DNA from: Campylobacter hyointestinalis subsp. lawsonii
GTDB taxonomy: Bacteria; Campylobacterota; Campylobacteria; Campylobacterales; Campylobacteraceae
Reading direction: 5' to 3'
DNA length: 64,000 bases
Assembly: GCF_013372165.1 (NCBI RefSeq)
Contig: NZ_CP053828.1
Location: 1,612,001 to 1,676,000, forward strand
In this document: positions 45,528 through 59,483 of the stretch, piece after piece
How positions within the stretch are numbered: position 1 is the first letter of the stretch
How the letters are laid out: each line of letters begins with the position of its first letter
The notes under the pieces: generated by a model
The model's input: only the letters and a program-made list of their open reading frames with translations
Told to the model about the DNA's origin: nothing
Database searches by the model: none
Made by a program: the position numbers and the translations under genes

Positions 45528-45648
45528 AACTCGACTTTGGAAGGTCTCTTATGTGACCTTTACTAGCTATGACTTTATACTCATTGCCTAAAAAATTCTT
45601 TATAGTTTTTGCTTTTGCCGGGGATTCTACGATTATCAATTTGCTCAT
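45514..45648 (-). pseudogene. topA: 5' fragment of DNA topoisomerase I, cut at the 5S repeat
   Basis: ATG 45648 opens a 44-residue frame. Residues 1-40 ([20 protein letters not shown] and onward through IRDLPKSS) are the Toprim N-terminus of TopA. The last four residues (CSVK) come from the hairpin of the 174-bp repeat and lead to a stop. TopA is essential and about 700 residues, so a full copy must exist elsewhere. The cut is abrupt at the repeat border (45527/45528). Confidence 0.88.
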
Positions 45649-45799
45649 TTTAAACCCTAAATTTATTTGGCGTAATTCTATCCAAAAAACATAAAATGCA
45701 TATAAAAAGAGTTTGAAAATATTTTAAATTTAAATTTTAAAATATATTTTTTTTAATACTATATTTTGCGAATAATTATCGTTTATCTTGATGCAAATC

Positions 45800-45830
45800 A
45801 ACAATCACTATCATAATTTCTGATATAATT
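45800..45830 (+). promoter_or_regulatory. Probable promoter of the TonB receptor gene
   Basis: GATATAATTGC near 45821-45831 contains a perfect -10 TATAAT (45824-45829). It is about 65 bp upstream of the receptor start. The upstream AT-rich segment with ATTATCGTTTATC could hold a regulator site such as Fur, but that is only suggestive. Confidence 0.45.
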
Positions 45831-45864
45831 GCTTAAAATCTTTTAAAAAATGAGAGGAAATATT

Positions 45865-45882
45865 ATGTCCTGTAAATTCTAA
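45865..45882 (+). CDS. Short upstream open frame (MSCKF)
   Basis: ATG TCC TGT AAA TTC TAA follows AGAGGAAATATT, a good ribosome-binding site. It ends 12 bases before the receptor ATG. An overlapping start 15 bases earlier in the same frame gives MRGNIMSCKF. The contained Cys and the close spacing suggest a leader peptide that could control the next gene. This is inference. Confidence 0.35.
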   Translation: MSCKF

Positions 45883-45894
45883 AAAAGGATAAAA

Positions 45895-47748
45895 ATGAAA
45901 TATTCACTATACTTTCTTAGCGTATGTTCGCTCTTTGGAGCAAATATCGCAAATCCGTCTCAATTTGAGCCTTTAAAAGATTTTAAACCTCCAAAGCTCA
46001 TTACTCCGGAAAATTCGCAAAACTACGGCGTTGAAAATCAATTCGATAACGCTTCAAGGGATTACTATTTTATTACGGATAAAATAGATAATAGCATTGA
46101 TCCGTGGCATTTATCATCGCTGATTTACGGTAAAAATTTTTACAATTCGGCACTTTTTAAATTTAGAGAAGCGAATTATTACACCATTTTCAATGCAAAT
46201 CATACAAAAGCAAACGGCTATAAAGACGGCAGCGGAAATGAGGTGAATTTTGGCTATGAAAGACTAAATCAATCTGCGATTTTAGGATACGTTCCAAACG
46301 ATATAATGGAATATAAACTAGTTTTTATCCACGACGATATCACAGATGACAAGCAACCACAACACCAGATGGACGCAGTAAAAACCGAACGTTTTGTTAC
46401 TAAATTTAATTCACGTTTTGGGCAGGATGATCTTAGCAATACTGCAAATTTTGATTTTACGTATATAAATTTAGAAAGAAAAGCAAACAACTTCGACTTG
46501 CGTCCAGTAGCAAATAGTATGGTTTTTATGAATGTTGATAGAGATATTTATGAATTTGCACTCAAATACGACAACGATTTTGGAGCATTTCACAATACAA
46601 TCGGGATTTCATACGCGATAGACGAACACACCGCAAAACGTTACGCAAAAACCGCAAAAGGCGATATTTTAAACGCTTATCGTTTTGGAGACGTTAAGCA
46701 AAACGTATATAAAATTTTTGATACGCTTTCGTATAAATTTAATGAATTTCATAAATTTAGTTTAGGCGTGGATTATACTTATAACGACGCGAAAATAGAT
46801 AAATTTAACGAAAACTTGCCAAATCCCGCTGCTCGTGGTTATTTTCCTAATCCAAAAATGCTATATCAAAAATACTACGGAATCAATTTTGATGGAAAAG
46901 TAGATATTGAGGCGTTTAGCTCAAAACTCAGATATGATTTTACGCCAAATAAGCTCCAGCAGTATTACGGTGAGATAGCGCACATTGAGAGAATCGCTAC
47001 AAATAACGAAAGATTTGCCTCGCTAAACGGAACTGCTTCTATGGCTTCGGTTTCAAATCCTTTCATAAAGCCAGAGGCTCATAATTTTATAAAACTAGGA
47101 CTTGATCTTAAAAACCCCCATTACAAAAGCTATCTCAACTCACTAAACTCAAACGGCGTAAATTTGGGTGGATACATTATGGCAGATGACGTAAAAAATC
47201 TAATAATATACGATAGAGCAAGAGGTCAAAGCGGAATTTTACAGACAGATAACGGTATCATAACAAGAAATGTCGATGCAAAAATCTACAGCGCAAACGC
47301 TTTTGTATATTTAAATTTTATGCAAAATTTTGGTACAAAATTAAATTTAACTTACGCCTATGGAAACAATGACACCGACGATAGAGCTTTATATCAAATT
47401 CGTCCATTTGAAGCGAATTTAAACTTTGATTATAAAAATTACGCAAGTTTTGGATCGTATAATTTTGGCTCGGGATTAAGATATGTTGCTAAACAAAACA
47501 GAGGCGATTTTGATAAAAACAAGGGATTTGGTATAGACTTAGAAGAAGCTGCAAAAGAGTTTGCTACATTTGATCTGTACGCAGGGATCAATTTTAAAGA
47601 TAAATATGGAATCAAATTTGAAGTAAATAATATCTTCGATAAAAATTACGCAGAATTTATCAGCACAAATCACGTCGAAGCTATGGCGCCAACTTTGGTA
47701 AATGCTCCAGGAAGAACATTTTACATCAGTTTTCACGGTAAATTTTAA
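45895..47748 (+). CDS. TonB-dependent-receptor-type barrel (copper-receptor-like), apparently without a plug
   Basis: The 617-residue outer-membrane protein has a signal peptide (about 1-17) and a beta-barrel from about residue 95 to the C-terminus. The C-terminus carries NNIFDKNYAEFIS and a final aromatic F, as in TonB-dependent receptors, with the closest feel to the copper receptor family (NosA/OprC). I cannot find the usual plug domain of about 120 residues or a TonB box between the signal peptide and barrel. The gene heads an operon with an ABC importer and NnrS, so it probably admits the importer's substrate. Confidence 0.72.
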   Translation: MKYSLYFLSVCSLFGANIANPSQFEPLKDFKPPKLITPENSQNYGVENQFDNASRDYYFITDKIDNSIDPWHLSSLIYGKNFYNSALFKFREANYYTIFNANHTKANGYKDGSGNEVNFGYERLNQSAILGYVPNDIMEYKLVFIHDDITDDKQPQHQMDAVKTERFVTKFNSRFGQDDLSNTANFDFTYINLERKANNFDLRPVANSMVFMNVDRDIYEFALKYDNDFGAFHNTIGISYAIDEHTAKRYAKTAKGDILNAYRFGDVKQNVYKIFDTLSYKFNEFHKFSLGVDYTYNDAKIDKFNENLPNPAARGYFPNPKMLYQKYYGINFDGKVDIEAFSSKLRYDFTPNKLQQYYGEIAHIERIATNNERFASLNGTASMASVSNPFIKPEAHNFIKLGLDLKNPHYKSYLNSLNSNGVNLGGYIMADDVKNLIIYDRARGQSGILQTDNGIITRNVDAKIYSANAFVYLNFMQNFGTKLNLTYAYGNNDTDDRALYQIRPFEANLNFDYKNYASFGSYNFGSGLRYVAKQNRGDFDKNKGFGIDLEEAAKEFATFDLYAGINFKDKYGIKFEVNNIFDKNYAEFISTNHVEAMAPTLVNAPGRTFYISFHGKF

Positions 47749-47762
47749 TAAAGGATAAAACA

Positions 47763-48725
47763 ATGAGAAGAAGAGATTTTTTAGGTTTTAGTGCGGCTTT
47801 GGGAGTTAGTGCGTATGCGCCAAGTTTATTTGCAAAAGAGAATCTTACGATTTATGGAGCTCCGGCGATGCCTAGTGTAATGATCGCTGTTGCGCTGATA
47901 AATGGGAAACTTAAAGATCAAATGGATTTAAATTTGCAAATTTGGAATAATCCAGATATTTTAAGAGCTGGAGTCGCAAGTGGAGCTTACAAAGTTATGA
48001 TGAGTCCAACAAACGTGGGAGTAAATTTAAAAAATCAAGGTCAAAACATAGCTCAGCTAAACATTCTAACAAACGGGCTTCAAAACTTACTTACAAAAGA
48101 TAAAAACGTAAAAGAACTCGGAGAGTTAGAAGGTAAAAAACTTATAATGCCATTTAAAAACGATATGCCAGATCTCGTTTTTCAAGCACTTTGCAAAAAA
48201 CAAGGAGTAAATTTAGATAAGATTTCTATATCTTATACTCCAACGCCTCCTGAAGCGATGCTAGGATTTTTAACAAAAGATTTTGACGCTGCACTTCTAC
48301 CAGAACCTGCGGCAACGGCTTGCATAATGCGCGCAAAGCAACTTGGCGTGGCAGTACAAAGGGGTCTTGATATGCATAAAATTTGGGGTAAAAGCTTTGG
48401 AGTTAAAGATATAATTCCGCAAGCTGGAATGATAGTAAATTTGGATTTTTATGAACAAAATATATCTGTTTTTGAAACTCTTCATACTGATTTACGAAAC
48501 GCTTTAGAATGGACGATGCAAAATAGACAAAGCGCAGGAGAGATAGGCGAAAACTATCTAAGCGCAAAAGCTCCTATTTTAAGTGCGGCGATAGAGTATT
48601 CAAATTTAACCGTGATAAAAGCAAAAGAAGCAAAAGACGATCTGATGAAATTTTATGAAGTAATTTTGGAGCTAAATCCAAAACTTTTAGGCGGAAAACT
48701 ACCTGATAAAAGCTTTTTCTTATGA
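47763..48725 (+). CDS. ABC transporter substrate-binding protein with Tat-like signal
   Basis: The 320-residue protein begins MRRRDFLGFSAALG, a twin-arginine signal, and has the NitT/TauT/SsuA binding-protein fold. Pieces include TIYGAPAMPSVMIAVALINGK and FDAALLPEPAATACIM. A Tat signal suggests folding with a cofactor or metal before export. It lies 14 bp after the receptor and overlaps the permease start by four bases. The ligand is not known; a metal complex or a taurine-like molecule are both possible. Confidence 0.82.
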   Translation: MRRRDFLGFSAALGVSAYAPSLFAKENLTIYGAPAMPSVMIAVALINGKLKDQMDLNLQIWNNPDILRAGVASGAYKVMMSPTNVGVNLKNQGQNIAQLNILTNGLQNLLTKDKNVKELGELEGKKLIMPFKNDMPDLVFQALCKKQGVNLDKISISYTPTPPEAMLGFLTKDFDAALLPEPAATACIMRAKQLGVAVQRGLDMHKIWGKSFGVKDIIPQAGMIVNLDFYEQNISVFETLHTDLRNALEWTMQNRQSAGEIGENYLSAKAPILSAAIEYSNLTVIKAKEAKDDLMKFYEVILELNPKLLGGKLPDKSFFL

Positions 48726-49516
48726 TAAAAACGGACGGTATCGTTAAAAGAAACTCTATTTTTAAGATGATAGATTATCTTTGGAGCATATTTGCTACTT
48801 TGAGCGTGATATTTCTTATGCTTGGAGCGTGGGAATTTGGTTCAAAAATGCTAGGCGAGTTTATCTTGCCCTCGCCTCTTGTAGTTCTACAAAAAGTTTA
48901 TGAGATTTTGAAAGATTACGCAAAACACGATATATTAATCACGATAGAACGGATGATAATCGGCATAGGAGTGTCTAGTTTGGCAGGAATTTTTCTAGGG
49001 CTGATCGCAGGATCGTCTAAAACGATGAGGGTTTTACTAAAGCCATTCATCACATTTTTACTTACTATGCCACCTATCATCTGGGTAGTTTTAGCATTTA
49101 TCTGGTTTGGATTTGGTGATTTTAGTACTATTTTTACCATAATCATTACCGTGCTTCCGCTTACTTTTTCTTCATCTATGATGGGAATGGCGAGCGTCGA
49201 TAGCGATTTAGAAGAAGTTTTTAGTCTGTATAAACTAGGAATTTATAAAAAAATTTGGTATTTTTACATTCCGCAACTGATTAGTTATATTATCTCATCG
49301 CTTAGCATAGCGATCGGTATGGGAGCAAAAATCGTCGTCATGACAGAACTTCTTAGTGCAACAAACGGGATAGGCGCTAGAATCGCAGACGCCCGGTCTT
49401 TACTTGAAATGGACGCCGTTTTGGCTTATGTATGCATCATAATCGCTTTTATAGCTCTTATAGAGTATCTACTCATAAAGCCTCTTGAAATACTTTTAAT
49501 GCCGTGGAGAAGATAA
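48722..49516 (+). CDS. ABC transporter permease (TauC/SsuC type)
   Basis: The 264-residue protein has six predicted membrane segments. The EAA-type coupling loop appears as LEEVFSLYKLGIYKKIWY followed by FYIPQLISYI. It belongs to the BPD-transport permease family that pairs with NitT/TauT/SsuA binding proteins. It overlaps the ATPase gene by 13 bases. Confidence 0.87.
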   Translation: MIKTDGIVKRNSIFKMIDYLWSIFATLSVIFLMLGAWEFGSKMLGEFILPSPLVVLQKVYEILKDYAKHDILITIERMIIGIGVSSLAGIFLGLIAGSSKTMRVLLKPFITFLLTMPPIIWVVLAFIWFGFGDFSTIFTIIITVLPLTFSSSMMGMASVDSDLEEVFSLYKLGIYKKIWYFYIPQLISYIISSLSIAIGMGAKIVVMTELLSATNGIGARIADARSLLEMDAVLAYVCIIIAFIALIEYLLIKPLEILLMPWRR

Positions 49517-50208
49517 TGCTAAGTATCAAGAATTTAGAGTTTGAAATTTTAAGACAAAAGATAGTCATGGATTTTAGTTTAAATTTAAATTACGGTGAAG
49601 TTATAACTCTTTTTGGAGCTTCTGGATGTGGAAAAACTACTATTTTAAGGCTTATTAGTTCGCTTGAAACGCCAAAAAACGGCTCTATCGTAAATAAATT
49701 TAGAAAAACAGCCTATTTATTTCAAGAAAATAGACTTCTAAACAATCTAACCGCACTCAAAAACGTCCTAATTTGCATGGAAAAACCTGATGAAAAAACA
49801 GTTTTAGAACATTTTGCGCTAATAGGGCTAAGTCATAAAGACGCTCAAAAATACCCTTATGAACTAAGCGGTGGAATGGCAAAAAGAGTAGCTTTCATGA
49901 GAGTTTTTTTGAGTTCTGCCGATCTTTTGTTGCTAGATGAACCTTTTGTCGGACTAGATATGGATCTAAGAAAAATACTAGCAAACTTACTAGCTCACAA
50001 ACTTGAAGCCAAAGAAATAGCTTGTGTACTAGTAACGCATGAGAGAAACGAAGCCATTATGCTTTCAAATACAGTTTTATTTTTAGCCCCAAAACTGATG
50101 AAAATACAAAAAGAGATTTCACTAAATTTAGCCTTAAAAGACCGTGACGACGCTTTTATAACAAAGTGCTTGAATGATGATTTTAAAGGAGTTATATATT
50201 ATGATTAA
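49504..50208 (+). CDS. ABC transporter ATP-binding protein
   Basis: The 234-residue ATPase has Walker A GASGCGKTT near residue 37, signature LSGGMAKRVAF near residue 122, Walker B LLLLDEPFVGLD, and the switch His in VTHERNEA. It energises the permease upstream. A few C-terminal residues overlap the nnrS start. Confidence 0.9.
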   Translation: MEKIMLSIKNLEFEILRQKIVMDFSLNLNYGEVITLFGASGCGKTTILRLISSLETPKNGSIVNKFRKTAYLFQENRLLNNLTALKNVLICMEKPDEKTVLEHFALIGLSHKDAQKYPYELSGGMAKRVAFMRVFLSSADLLLLDEPFVGLDMDLRKILANLLAHKLEAKEIACVLVTHERNEAIMLSNTVLFLAPKLMKIQKEISLNLALKDRDDAFITKCLNDDFKGVIYYD

Positions 50209-51307
50209 TGATTTTTTTACTCATCCTATGAGAATATTTTTTCTATTATTATCTATTTTTTGCGTACTTAGCTCTTTTATATTTTTTACAAATTTAGATT
50301 TTATAACTATCCACAAAACGCTATTTATAGGCGTGATTCCTTGCGTGGCATACTGCGGATTTTTGCTTACTGCGTTTCCTGATTGGACTAAATTTAATAA
50401 AAACTTAAAACCGCACACCATAATTTTATTTTGCATTCTAAATTTAGCTTTTTTATCCGCTTTCTTTAATCCATTTTGGGCAAATTTATTTGTTGCTTTT
50501 GCTTGGACTTATATTTTTATCTTATCGACTTTTATGGCGATACAAGGTAAAAACTCAGATCAACTATCTATACATTTGCTACTTTTTTTATTTGCCGTTT
50601 TTTCGTTTTTGTATGCGTTTAGCACAGATGAAAAATACTTGCATTTAGAGATATTTCTACATTTTATCGGAATTTTTATTATATCATTTCGCATTAGCAT
50701 TGTACTTGGCAAAGAAGCCTTAGTGCAAGGTGGAGACGAAATTTCAGTATTCATACCAAATTTAATATATAAAAATCTAGCTATCATAATGATTTACGTT
50801 TATATAATCTGCGTTTTAGCCGACTTTGACAAGAAAACTTTAGGTTTTATCTTGCTTGGTATAGGGAGTGCGACACTGGCAAAATTAGCCGAACTGCATT
50901 ACCAAATACTTTTGAAGCGGTATTTTATTTTGGTATATTATTTCTTACAACTTACTTTGGGTACCTGTTTTATCTGGCTTGGAATTTCATATTTATTTGA
51001 ATTAACCAGTAGCGCAGATGCTTTACATATTATAACTATAAGCGGGATTTTTGGAGCTATTTATATGGTGATAAATATCGCAGGGCTTAGACACAGTGGT
51101 TTTAATGGGCTTAAATTTGATTTGGATATCAAATTTGGTTTTATCTGTATATTCGTAGGAAGTATTTGTAGGGCGGTATTTGGTCAATTTTCTATAGTTT
51201 TTTTACTATACATTCCAGCTATACTCCTAGCAACCGCATTTATTATATATGGATTTAAATTTTATCATATATTTAAAACAACCAAATTTAGTGAAGATCC
51301 AGATTAA
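50201..51307 (+). CDS. nnrS: NnrS family protein
   Basis: This membrane protein of about 368 residues starts at ATG 50201 (AAAGGAGTTATATATT before it), giving MINDFFTHPMRIFFL, the usual NnrS start with a haem-binding-type His-Pro. It has about ten to twelve membrane helices. NnrS relieves nitrosative stress and binds haem and copper in known members. Its location after a metal-type receptor and ABC importer suggests a shared role in copper or haem supply under nitric oxide stress. The link is inferred from neighbourhood. Confidence 0.82.
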   Translation: MINDFFTHPMRIFFLLLSIFCVLSSFIFFTNLDFITIHKTLFIGVIPCVAYCGFLLTAFPDWTKFNKNLKPHTIILFCILNLAFLSAFFNPFWANLFVAFAWTYIFILSTFMAIQGKNSDQLSIHLLLFLFAVFSFLYAFSTDEKYLHLEIFLHFIGIFIISFRISIVLGKEALVQGGDEISVFIPNLIYKNLAIIMIYVYIICVLADFDKKTLGFILLGIGSATLAKLAELHYQILLKRYFILVYYFLQLTLGTCFIWLGISYLFELTSSADALHIITISGIFGAIYMVINIAGLRHSGFNGLKFDLDIKFGFICIFVGSICRAVFGQFSIVFLLYIPAILLATAFIIYGFKFYHIFKTTKFSEDPD

Positions 51308-51541
51308 CAACCTTAAACCACTTTTAGCTATATTAAAGAGATAAAAATATATTTTTTACAATAATCTTATAAAAGATAAAACAAGTAAAAATATTTTAAA
51401 AAGCAATATAAATTTAGCAATCTATTTATAAATTATGGATCAACACTCAATTGATAAAACTTTAAAATAACAAAGAGTTTAATTAATATTAATTAGCTAT
51501 GTGGGAATTGATTTAAATGAAATAAGAGTTAAAATATAAAC

Positions 51542-51715
51542 ACAAAGCCCGCAGCGACCTACTTTTCCACATCTCAGTAAGAGAGAGTATCATCAGCCAT
51601 GATGAGCTTAGCTTCTTGGTTCGAGATGGAGCAAGGCGTTTCCTCATCTGTATAGCCACGGGCAGTGTTAAATAAAACATTATCTAAATAAGAGTAATAT
51701 CTTATTTAACACTGC
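51542..51715. repeat. 174-bp direct repeat, copy 2 (operon copy)
   Basis: Matches 45354-45527 with one base difference seen. It contains the operon 5S gene and the hairpin between 23S and 5S. Confidence 0.9.
51547..51663 (-). rRNA. rrf: 5S ribosomal RNA (rrn operon)
   Basis: 117 nt; 5' GCCCGTGGC pairs with 3' GCGGGC. It follows the 23S gene by about 150 bp on the minus strand. The stem GCAGTGTTAAATAA/TTATTTAACACTGC (51662-51715) lies just before its 5' end and may guide processing. Confidence 0.93.
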
Positions 51716-51792
51716 TAAGGTATTAAAGTTAAAAATCACTAAATTTAATATCTAAAAATATTTTAAAAACCTAAAAGGATTATATTTTATCC

Positions 51793-51810
51793 TTAACAAG
51801 GAAGTGATGC
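51793..51810. other. 23S processing stem, 3' arm
   Basis: TTAACAAGGAAGTGATGC here pairs perfectly with GCATCACTTCCTTGTTAA at 55086-55103, an 18-bp helix around the 23S gene. Such stems are RNase III cleavage sites. Confidence 0.75.
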
Positions 51811-51814
51811 TTAT

Positions 51815-54922
<3,108 letters not shown>

Positions 54923-55085
54923 TTTTTAGTTCGTATCTGAGCTTTACTCAGATTTACGACAAATTTTAAAAAAGTTTAAACAAACTAAAGTCCCTACAAG
55001 TAGGGTTACTATATGATTGCTATTAAACTAATTAAAAACTATCGTTACGAATTTTATATTTTTGTTTAGATTATTATTCTAATTT

Positions 55086-55103
55086 GCATCACTTCCTTGT
55101 TAA
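55086..55103. other. 23S processing stem, 5' arm
   Basis: GCATCACTTCCTTGTTAA, perfectly complementary to 51793-51810. It lies about 160 bp before the 23S 5' end on the minus strand. Confidence 0.75.
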
Positions 55104-55521
55104 AGATAAAAATAGATAGCTAATCTATAAAATAAAAAAGATTTTTACTACTCTTTTCTTTTATTAAAGATATGGCTATTAGATTTATAGTATTTAAATT
55201 TAAATTTAATAAGACGGAAAGTATTAACTACTATTAAGTAAGTTTTAAAGCTTAATAGCTTGTGAAGTTAATATTTATAAACTATATCTTTTATATTATT
55301 GGGATAACACTGTTTGATATAGAATATTTGAAATTAAACTAAATTCAAAGCTCTAACAAGTCCTGTAAAATTGTTTTAAATATTAAAACTTGATTGTGAT
55401 TTTTAACAATGGTATTTTAAATAACTTTAGACTAAAGTCTAATCAGAAAGTTTAAAATAAACTCTCTGATTAGACTTTGATTAATAAATTTATATTATTG
55501 CTATCTTTTAAATTTAAACTA

Positions 55522-55597
55522 TGGTGGAGAATAGCGGGATCGAACCGCTGACCTCCTGCGTGCAAAGCAGGCGCTCTCCCAGCTGAGCTAATTCCCC
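55522..55597 (-). tRNA. tRNA-Ala(TGC)
   Basis: This 76-nt tRNA starts GGGGAATTAGCTCAGC and has the anticodon loop CTTTGCACG with TGC. The T loop is GGTTCGATCCC and the 3' end is encoded CCA. It lies in the 16S-23S spacer. No tRNA-Ile is visible in the rest of the spacer (54923-55521), which is unusual because most Campylobacter rrn operons carry both. Confidence 0.95.
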
Positions 55598-55639
55598 ATC
55601 TTTTTTTACTTCGCAGACCAGCAAAGCTAGTCTTTGCGA

Positions 55640-55660
55640 GCGGGAGCTACGCTCCCTGCA
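55640..55660. other. Short GC-rich hairpin in the 16S-23S spacer
   Basis: GGGAGC-TAC-GCTCCC forms a compact perfect stem in an otherwise AT-rich spacer, about 40 bp from tRNA-Ala. It may help processing. Confidence 0.4.
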
Positions 55661-55750
55661 CCCACCTAAAGTTACAAAGATTTATTCAAAAGCTTTGCTT
55701 TTTCATAAATCATAAACTAAGGTATTTGCAACTTGTCAATCCCTCAAACC

Positions 55751-55770
55751 TAAACAAGCTTGATTGAGCT
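55751..55770. other. 16S processing stem, 3' arm
   Basis: TAAACAAGCTTGATTGAGCT pairs imperfectly with GGCTCAATCGATCACTTGTT at 57717-57736. The two flank the 16S gene and fit an RNase III processing helix. Confidence 0.5.
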
Positions 55771-55817
55771 ATATTTCTTTTACTAGTAGTTGTGAGACTT
55801 ACTAGTATTGTACTCTA

Positions 55818-57556
<1,739 letters not shown>

Positions 57557-57968
57557 TTATGTTCTTTAACGCGTCAGCAAAGCTGCCGCTAAGAACCAAT
57601 CCCTAAAGACAAAGATTGCTTACGCAATCTAAATTAAGGATTTTATGTTGAAGTTTTAATCTAAAAACTTAATTATTTGTAACTATTAAATTAGCAATTA
57701 ATAATTAAAATTGCTTGGCTCAATCGATCACTTGTTTAGATTTCAAAGATTGACTATAAAAGATAGTTTAACATTTATAAATTTAAAAAACATCGAAAAT
57801 AAAAAAAATGATTTCTAACTAGAAGAGTTAAAAGGTGTTTCTCATTTCGTGAGTTGGAATTATATAAGAGTTAAGCTTAAAATTTACTTAATGAAGTGAG
57901 AGAAAAGTGGAATTTATTGAATTTTTTTTATTTATTTATTAAAATAAGCTAAAAAATTTGGAGTTGGC
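57557..57968 (-). promoter_or_regulatory. rRNA leader and probable rrn promoter
   Basis: The stretch upstream of 16S contains the processing-stem arm at 57717-57738. On the minus strand CTTATATAATTCC near 57853-57866 gives a good -10 TATAAT. No gene is seen. The promoter position is a guess from the -10 alone. Confidence 0.45.
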
Positions 57969-58445
57969 GTGATTAAATTTACATTGGCATCTAATAATTT
58001 TTTAGATGAGTACGTATTAAATTGCGAATTTTGTAGTATTTGTAAAATATCAAATGGGGCTTATAAATTTTGGAAAGATGTGATTTCGGCCTCGTATCAA
58101 AACTCTCGCACAGTATTTTTGCATAAAAAATCCATTCCACCAAAATATCAATACGCTATAAAATCGTGTTCGAATTTAGATGGGTTCGTGCTAGCAAGTG
58201 CGTTTTGTTCGTTTAGCGGTGTGGCAAGTTCGCATTTGGTGGCGTCAAATGGCTCGAATTTACATAATTTGCTTGAGATTAAGATGGTTGATAAATTTAA
58301 ATTTGTCAATCTTAAAAAGCTTTATGATGACCTTGGGCTTGCCTATTCGGTGCATATTTATATAGAAAAGTGTAAATATTTTTCGCCAACACCATTTGAA
58401 AAGCGTATCAAGATCACTGATACGCTTTGCTTGGGGTATTATTAG
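57969..58445 (+). CDS. Conserved-looking hypothetical protein
   Basis: The 158-residue protein has no recognised domain. It contains five or six Cys including CEFCSICK near residues 19-26, perhaps a metal site. There is no signal peptide or membrane helix. It starts with GTTGGAGTTGGCGTG upstream; the first codon is probably GTG or the ATT/ATG choice near 57969. Its stop overlaps the convergent relic below. It may belong to the decayed phage region. Confidence 0.45.
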   Translation: MIKFTLASNNFLDEYVLNCEFCSICKISNGAYKFWKDVISASYQNSRTVFLHKKSIPPKYQYAIKSCSNLDGFVLASAFCSFSGVASSHLVASNGSNLHNLLEIKMVDKFKFVNLKKLYDDLGLAYSVHIYIEKCKYFSPTPFEKRIKITDTLCLGYY

Positions 58446-58788
58446 CGTTTGGATTTGTGTTTGTTTTGGATCTTTATAGCTTCAAATATAAATTTAATAT
58501 ATCCGCCTTTATACCAACTTTTGTGTGCTTTTATAAAAGCATTTCCTAGCTTGTAGCTTAGATGATTTTTGATGCTTTGGTTAGTTATTTCTAAATTTTT
58601 AATCTCTAGATCTTTTTTGCGTAAGCTCTCGTTTGTTGATTTTAGACTAGCTTCTTGAGCGCTTAATTTATCGCTAATTTCTTTTATAGCCTTATCTTTT
58701 TTATTTATCTCTTCTTTGAGTGAGTTTATCTGCTCTTGTGGGGTTGATTGTGGTGGCGTGGCGGGTTGAGTGGGTTGATACGCTTAGT
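58442..58788 (-). pseudogene. Relic of a glycosyltransferase-tail gene fused to phage DNA
   Basis: The frame ends with NHLSYKLGNAFIKAHKSWYK and GGYIKFIFEAIKIQ, the tail domain also seen at 29979. Before it is a coiled coil (SLKEEINKKDKAIKEISDKL) and a Pro/Gln-rich piece. The frame then breaks and joins a fragment of an ERF gene near 58788. It has no start codon. Confidence 0.5.
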
Positions 58789-58985
58789 TTATCGCCTTTT
58801 TCATTTATGATAGTAGCTGTGGCTTTGATATAGTATCTATCGCCGATGATGACTAGCTCATCATTTAGCAAAACTACGCATTTATATTTTTCTTGAAGTG
58901 GCTTTAAGGCTTCAACTATGTCTTCGCAACTTCTATATTGATAGCCACCAAATTTGTTAAATTGAGTTTTTTGGGGCTTTTAGCT
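58780..58985 (-). pseudogene. ERF-family phage recombinase fragment
   Basis: The frame reads KFGGYQYRSCEDIVEALKPL and VIIGDRYYIKATATIINEKG, the conserved N-terminal half of ERF single-strand annealing proteins. It is cut after GDKLSVS, and a frameshift in a poly-A run lies just upstream. It shows that a prophage once occupied this region. Confidence 0.7.
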
Positions 58986-59029
58986 CTGTTTGGATTTTAA
59001 GCAATTCTAGTACTTTATACTCCTATCTT

Positions 59030-59280
59030 TTAGTTTTTATTTATATTCTCTAATATTTCATCTCTATTTGTTAATTTATAGATATAATCTTTGCCATTAG
59101 GCGTTTTACCGTTTTAGCTTCTATTTGCCAAGTTGGATTTTGCTCCTTGATAGCATATATATGTCTTTTAAGAGAAAATATAAGCTTTCTGAAGCACTCA
59201 TTGCGTGTAATTTGCCCTCTTTAGAGCCAAGTGGAGAAGCATTAGATTTAGAGTAAGTATTATCAGATACCAATTTTAAT
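59030..59280 (-). pseudogene. Unrecognised phage-like relic
   Basis: Two short pieces in different frames are visible: VSDNTYSKSNASPLGSKEGK (with HAMSASESLYFLL) and GKDYIYKLTNRDEILENINK ending in a stop. No family could be named. The position beside the ERF fragment suggests phage origin. Confidence 0.3.
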
Positions 59281-59483
59281 CCTTAAATTTACTTTAAAAC
59301 AAAAATTAAAAAGGATTATACCATAAAAATTAAATAAAAGTGTAATAAATTTGTTTTTATTAAATTTTAAATATCTGAATACTAAAGAAAAATGAAGTAT
59401 AAATTTAGTAGAATTTTTTCAAAACATAAAAGAAAAATATTACTCTCTAGATATATAAAGATACTTTTAGAAAGGAAAAGGAA

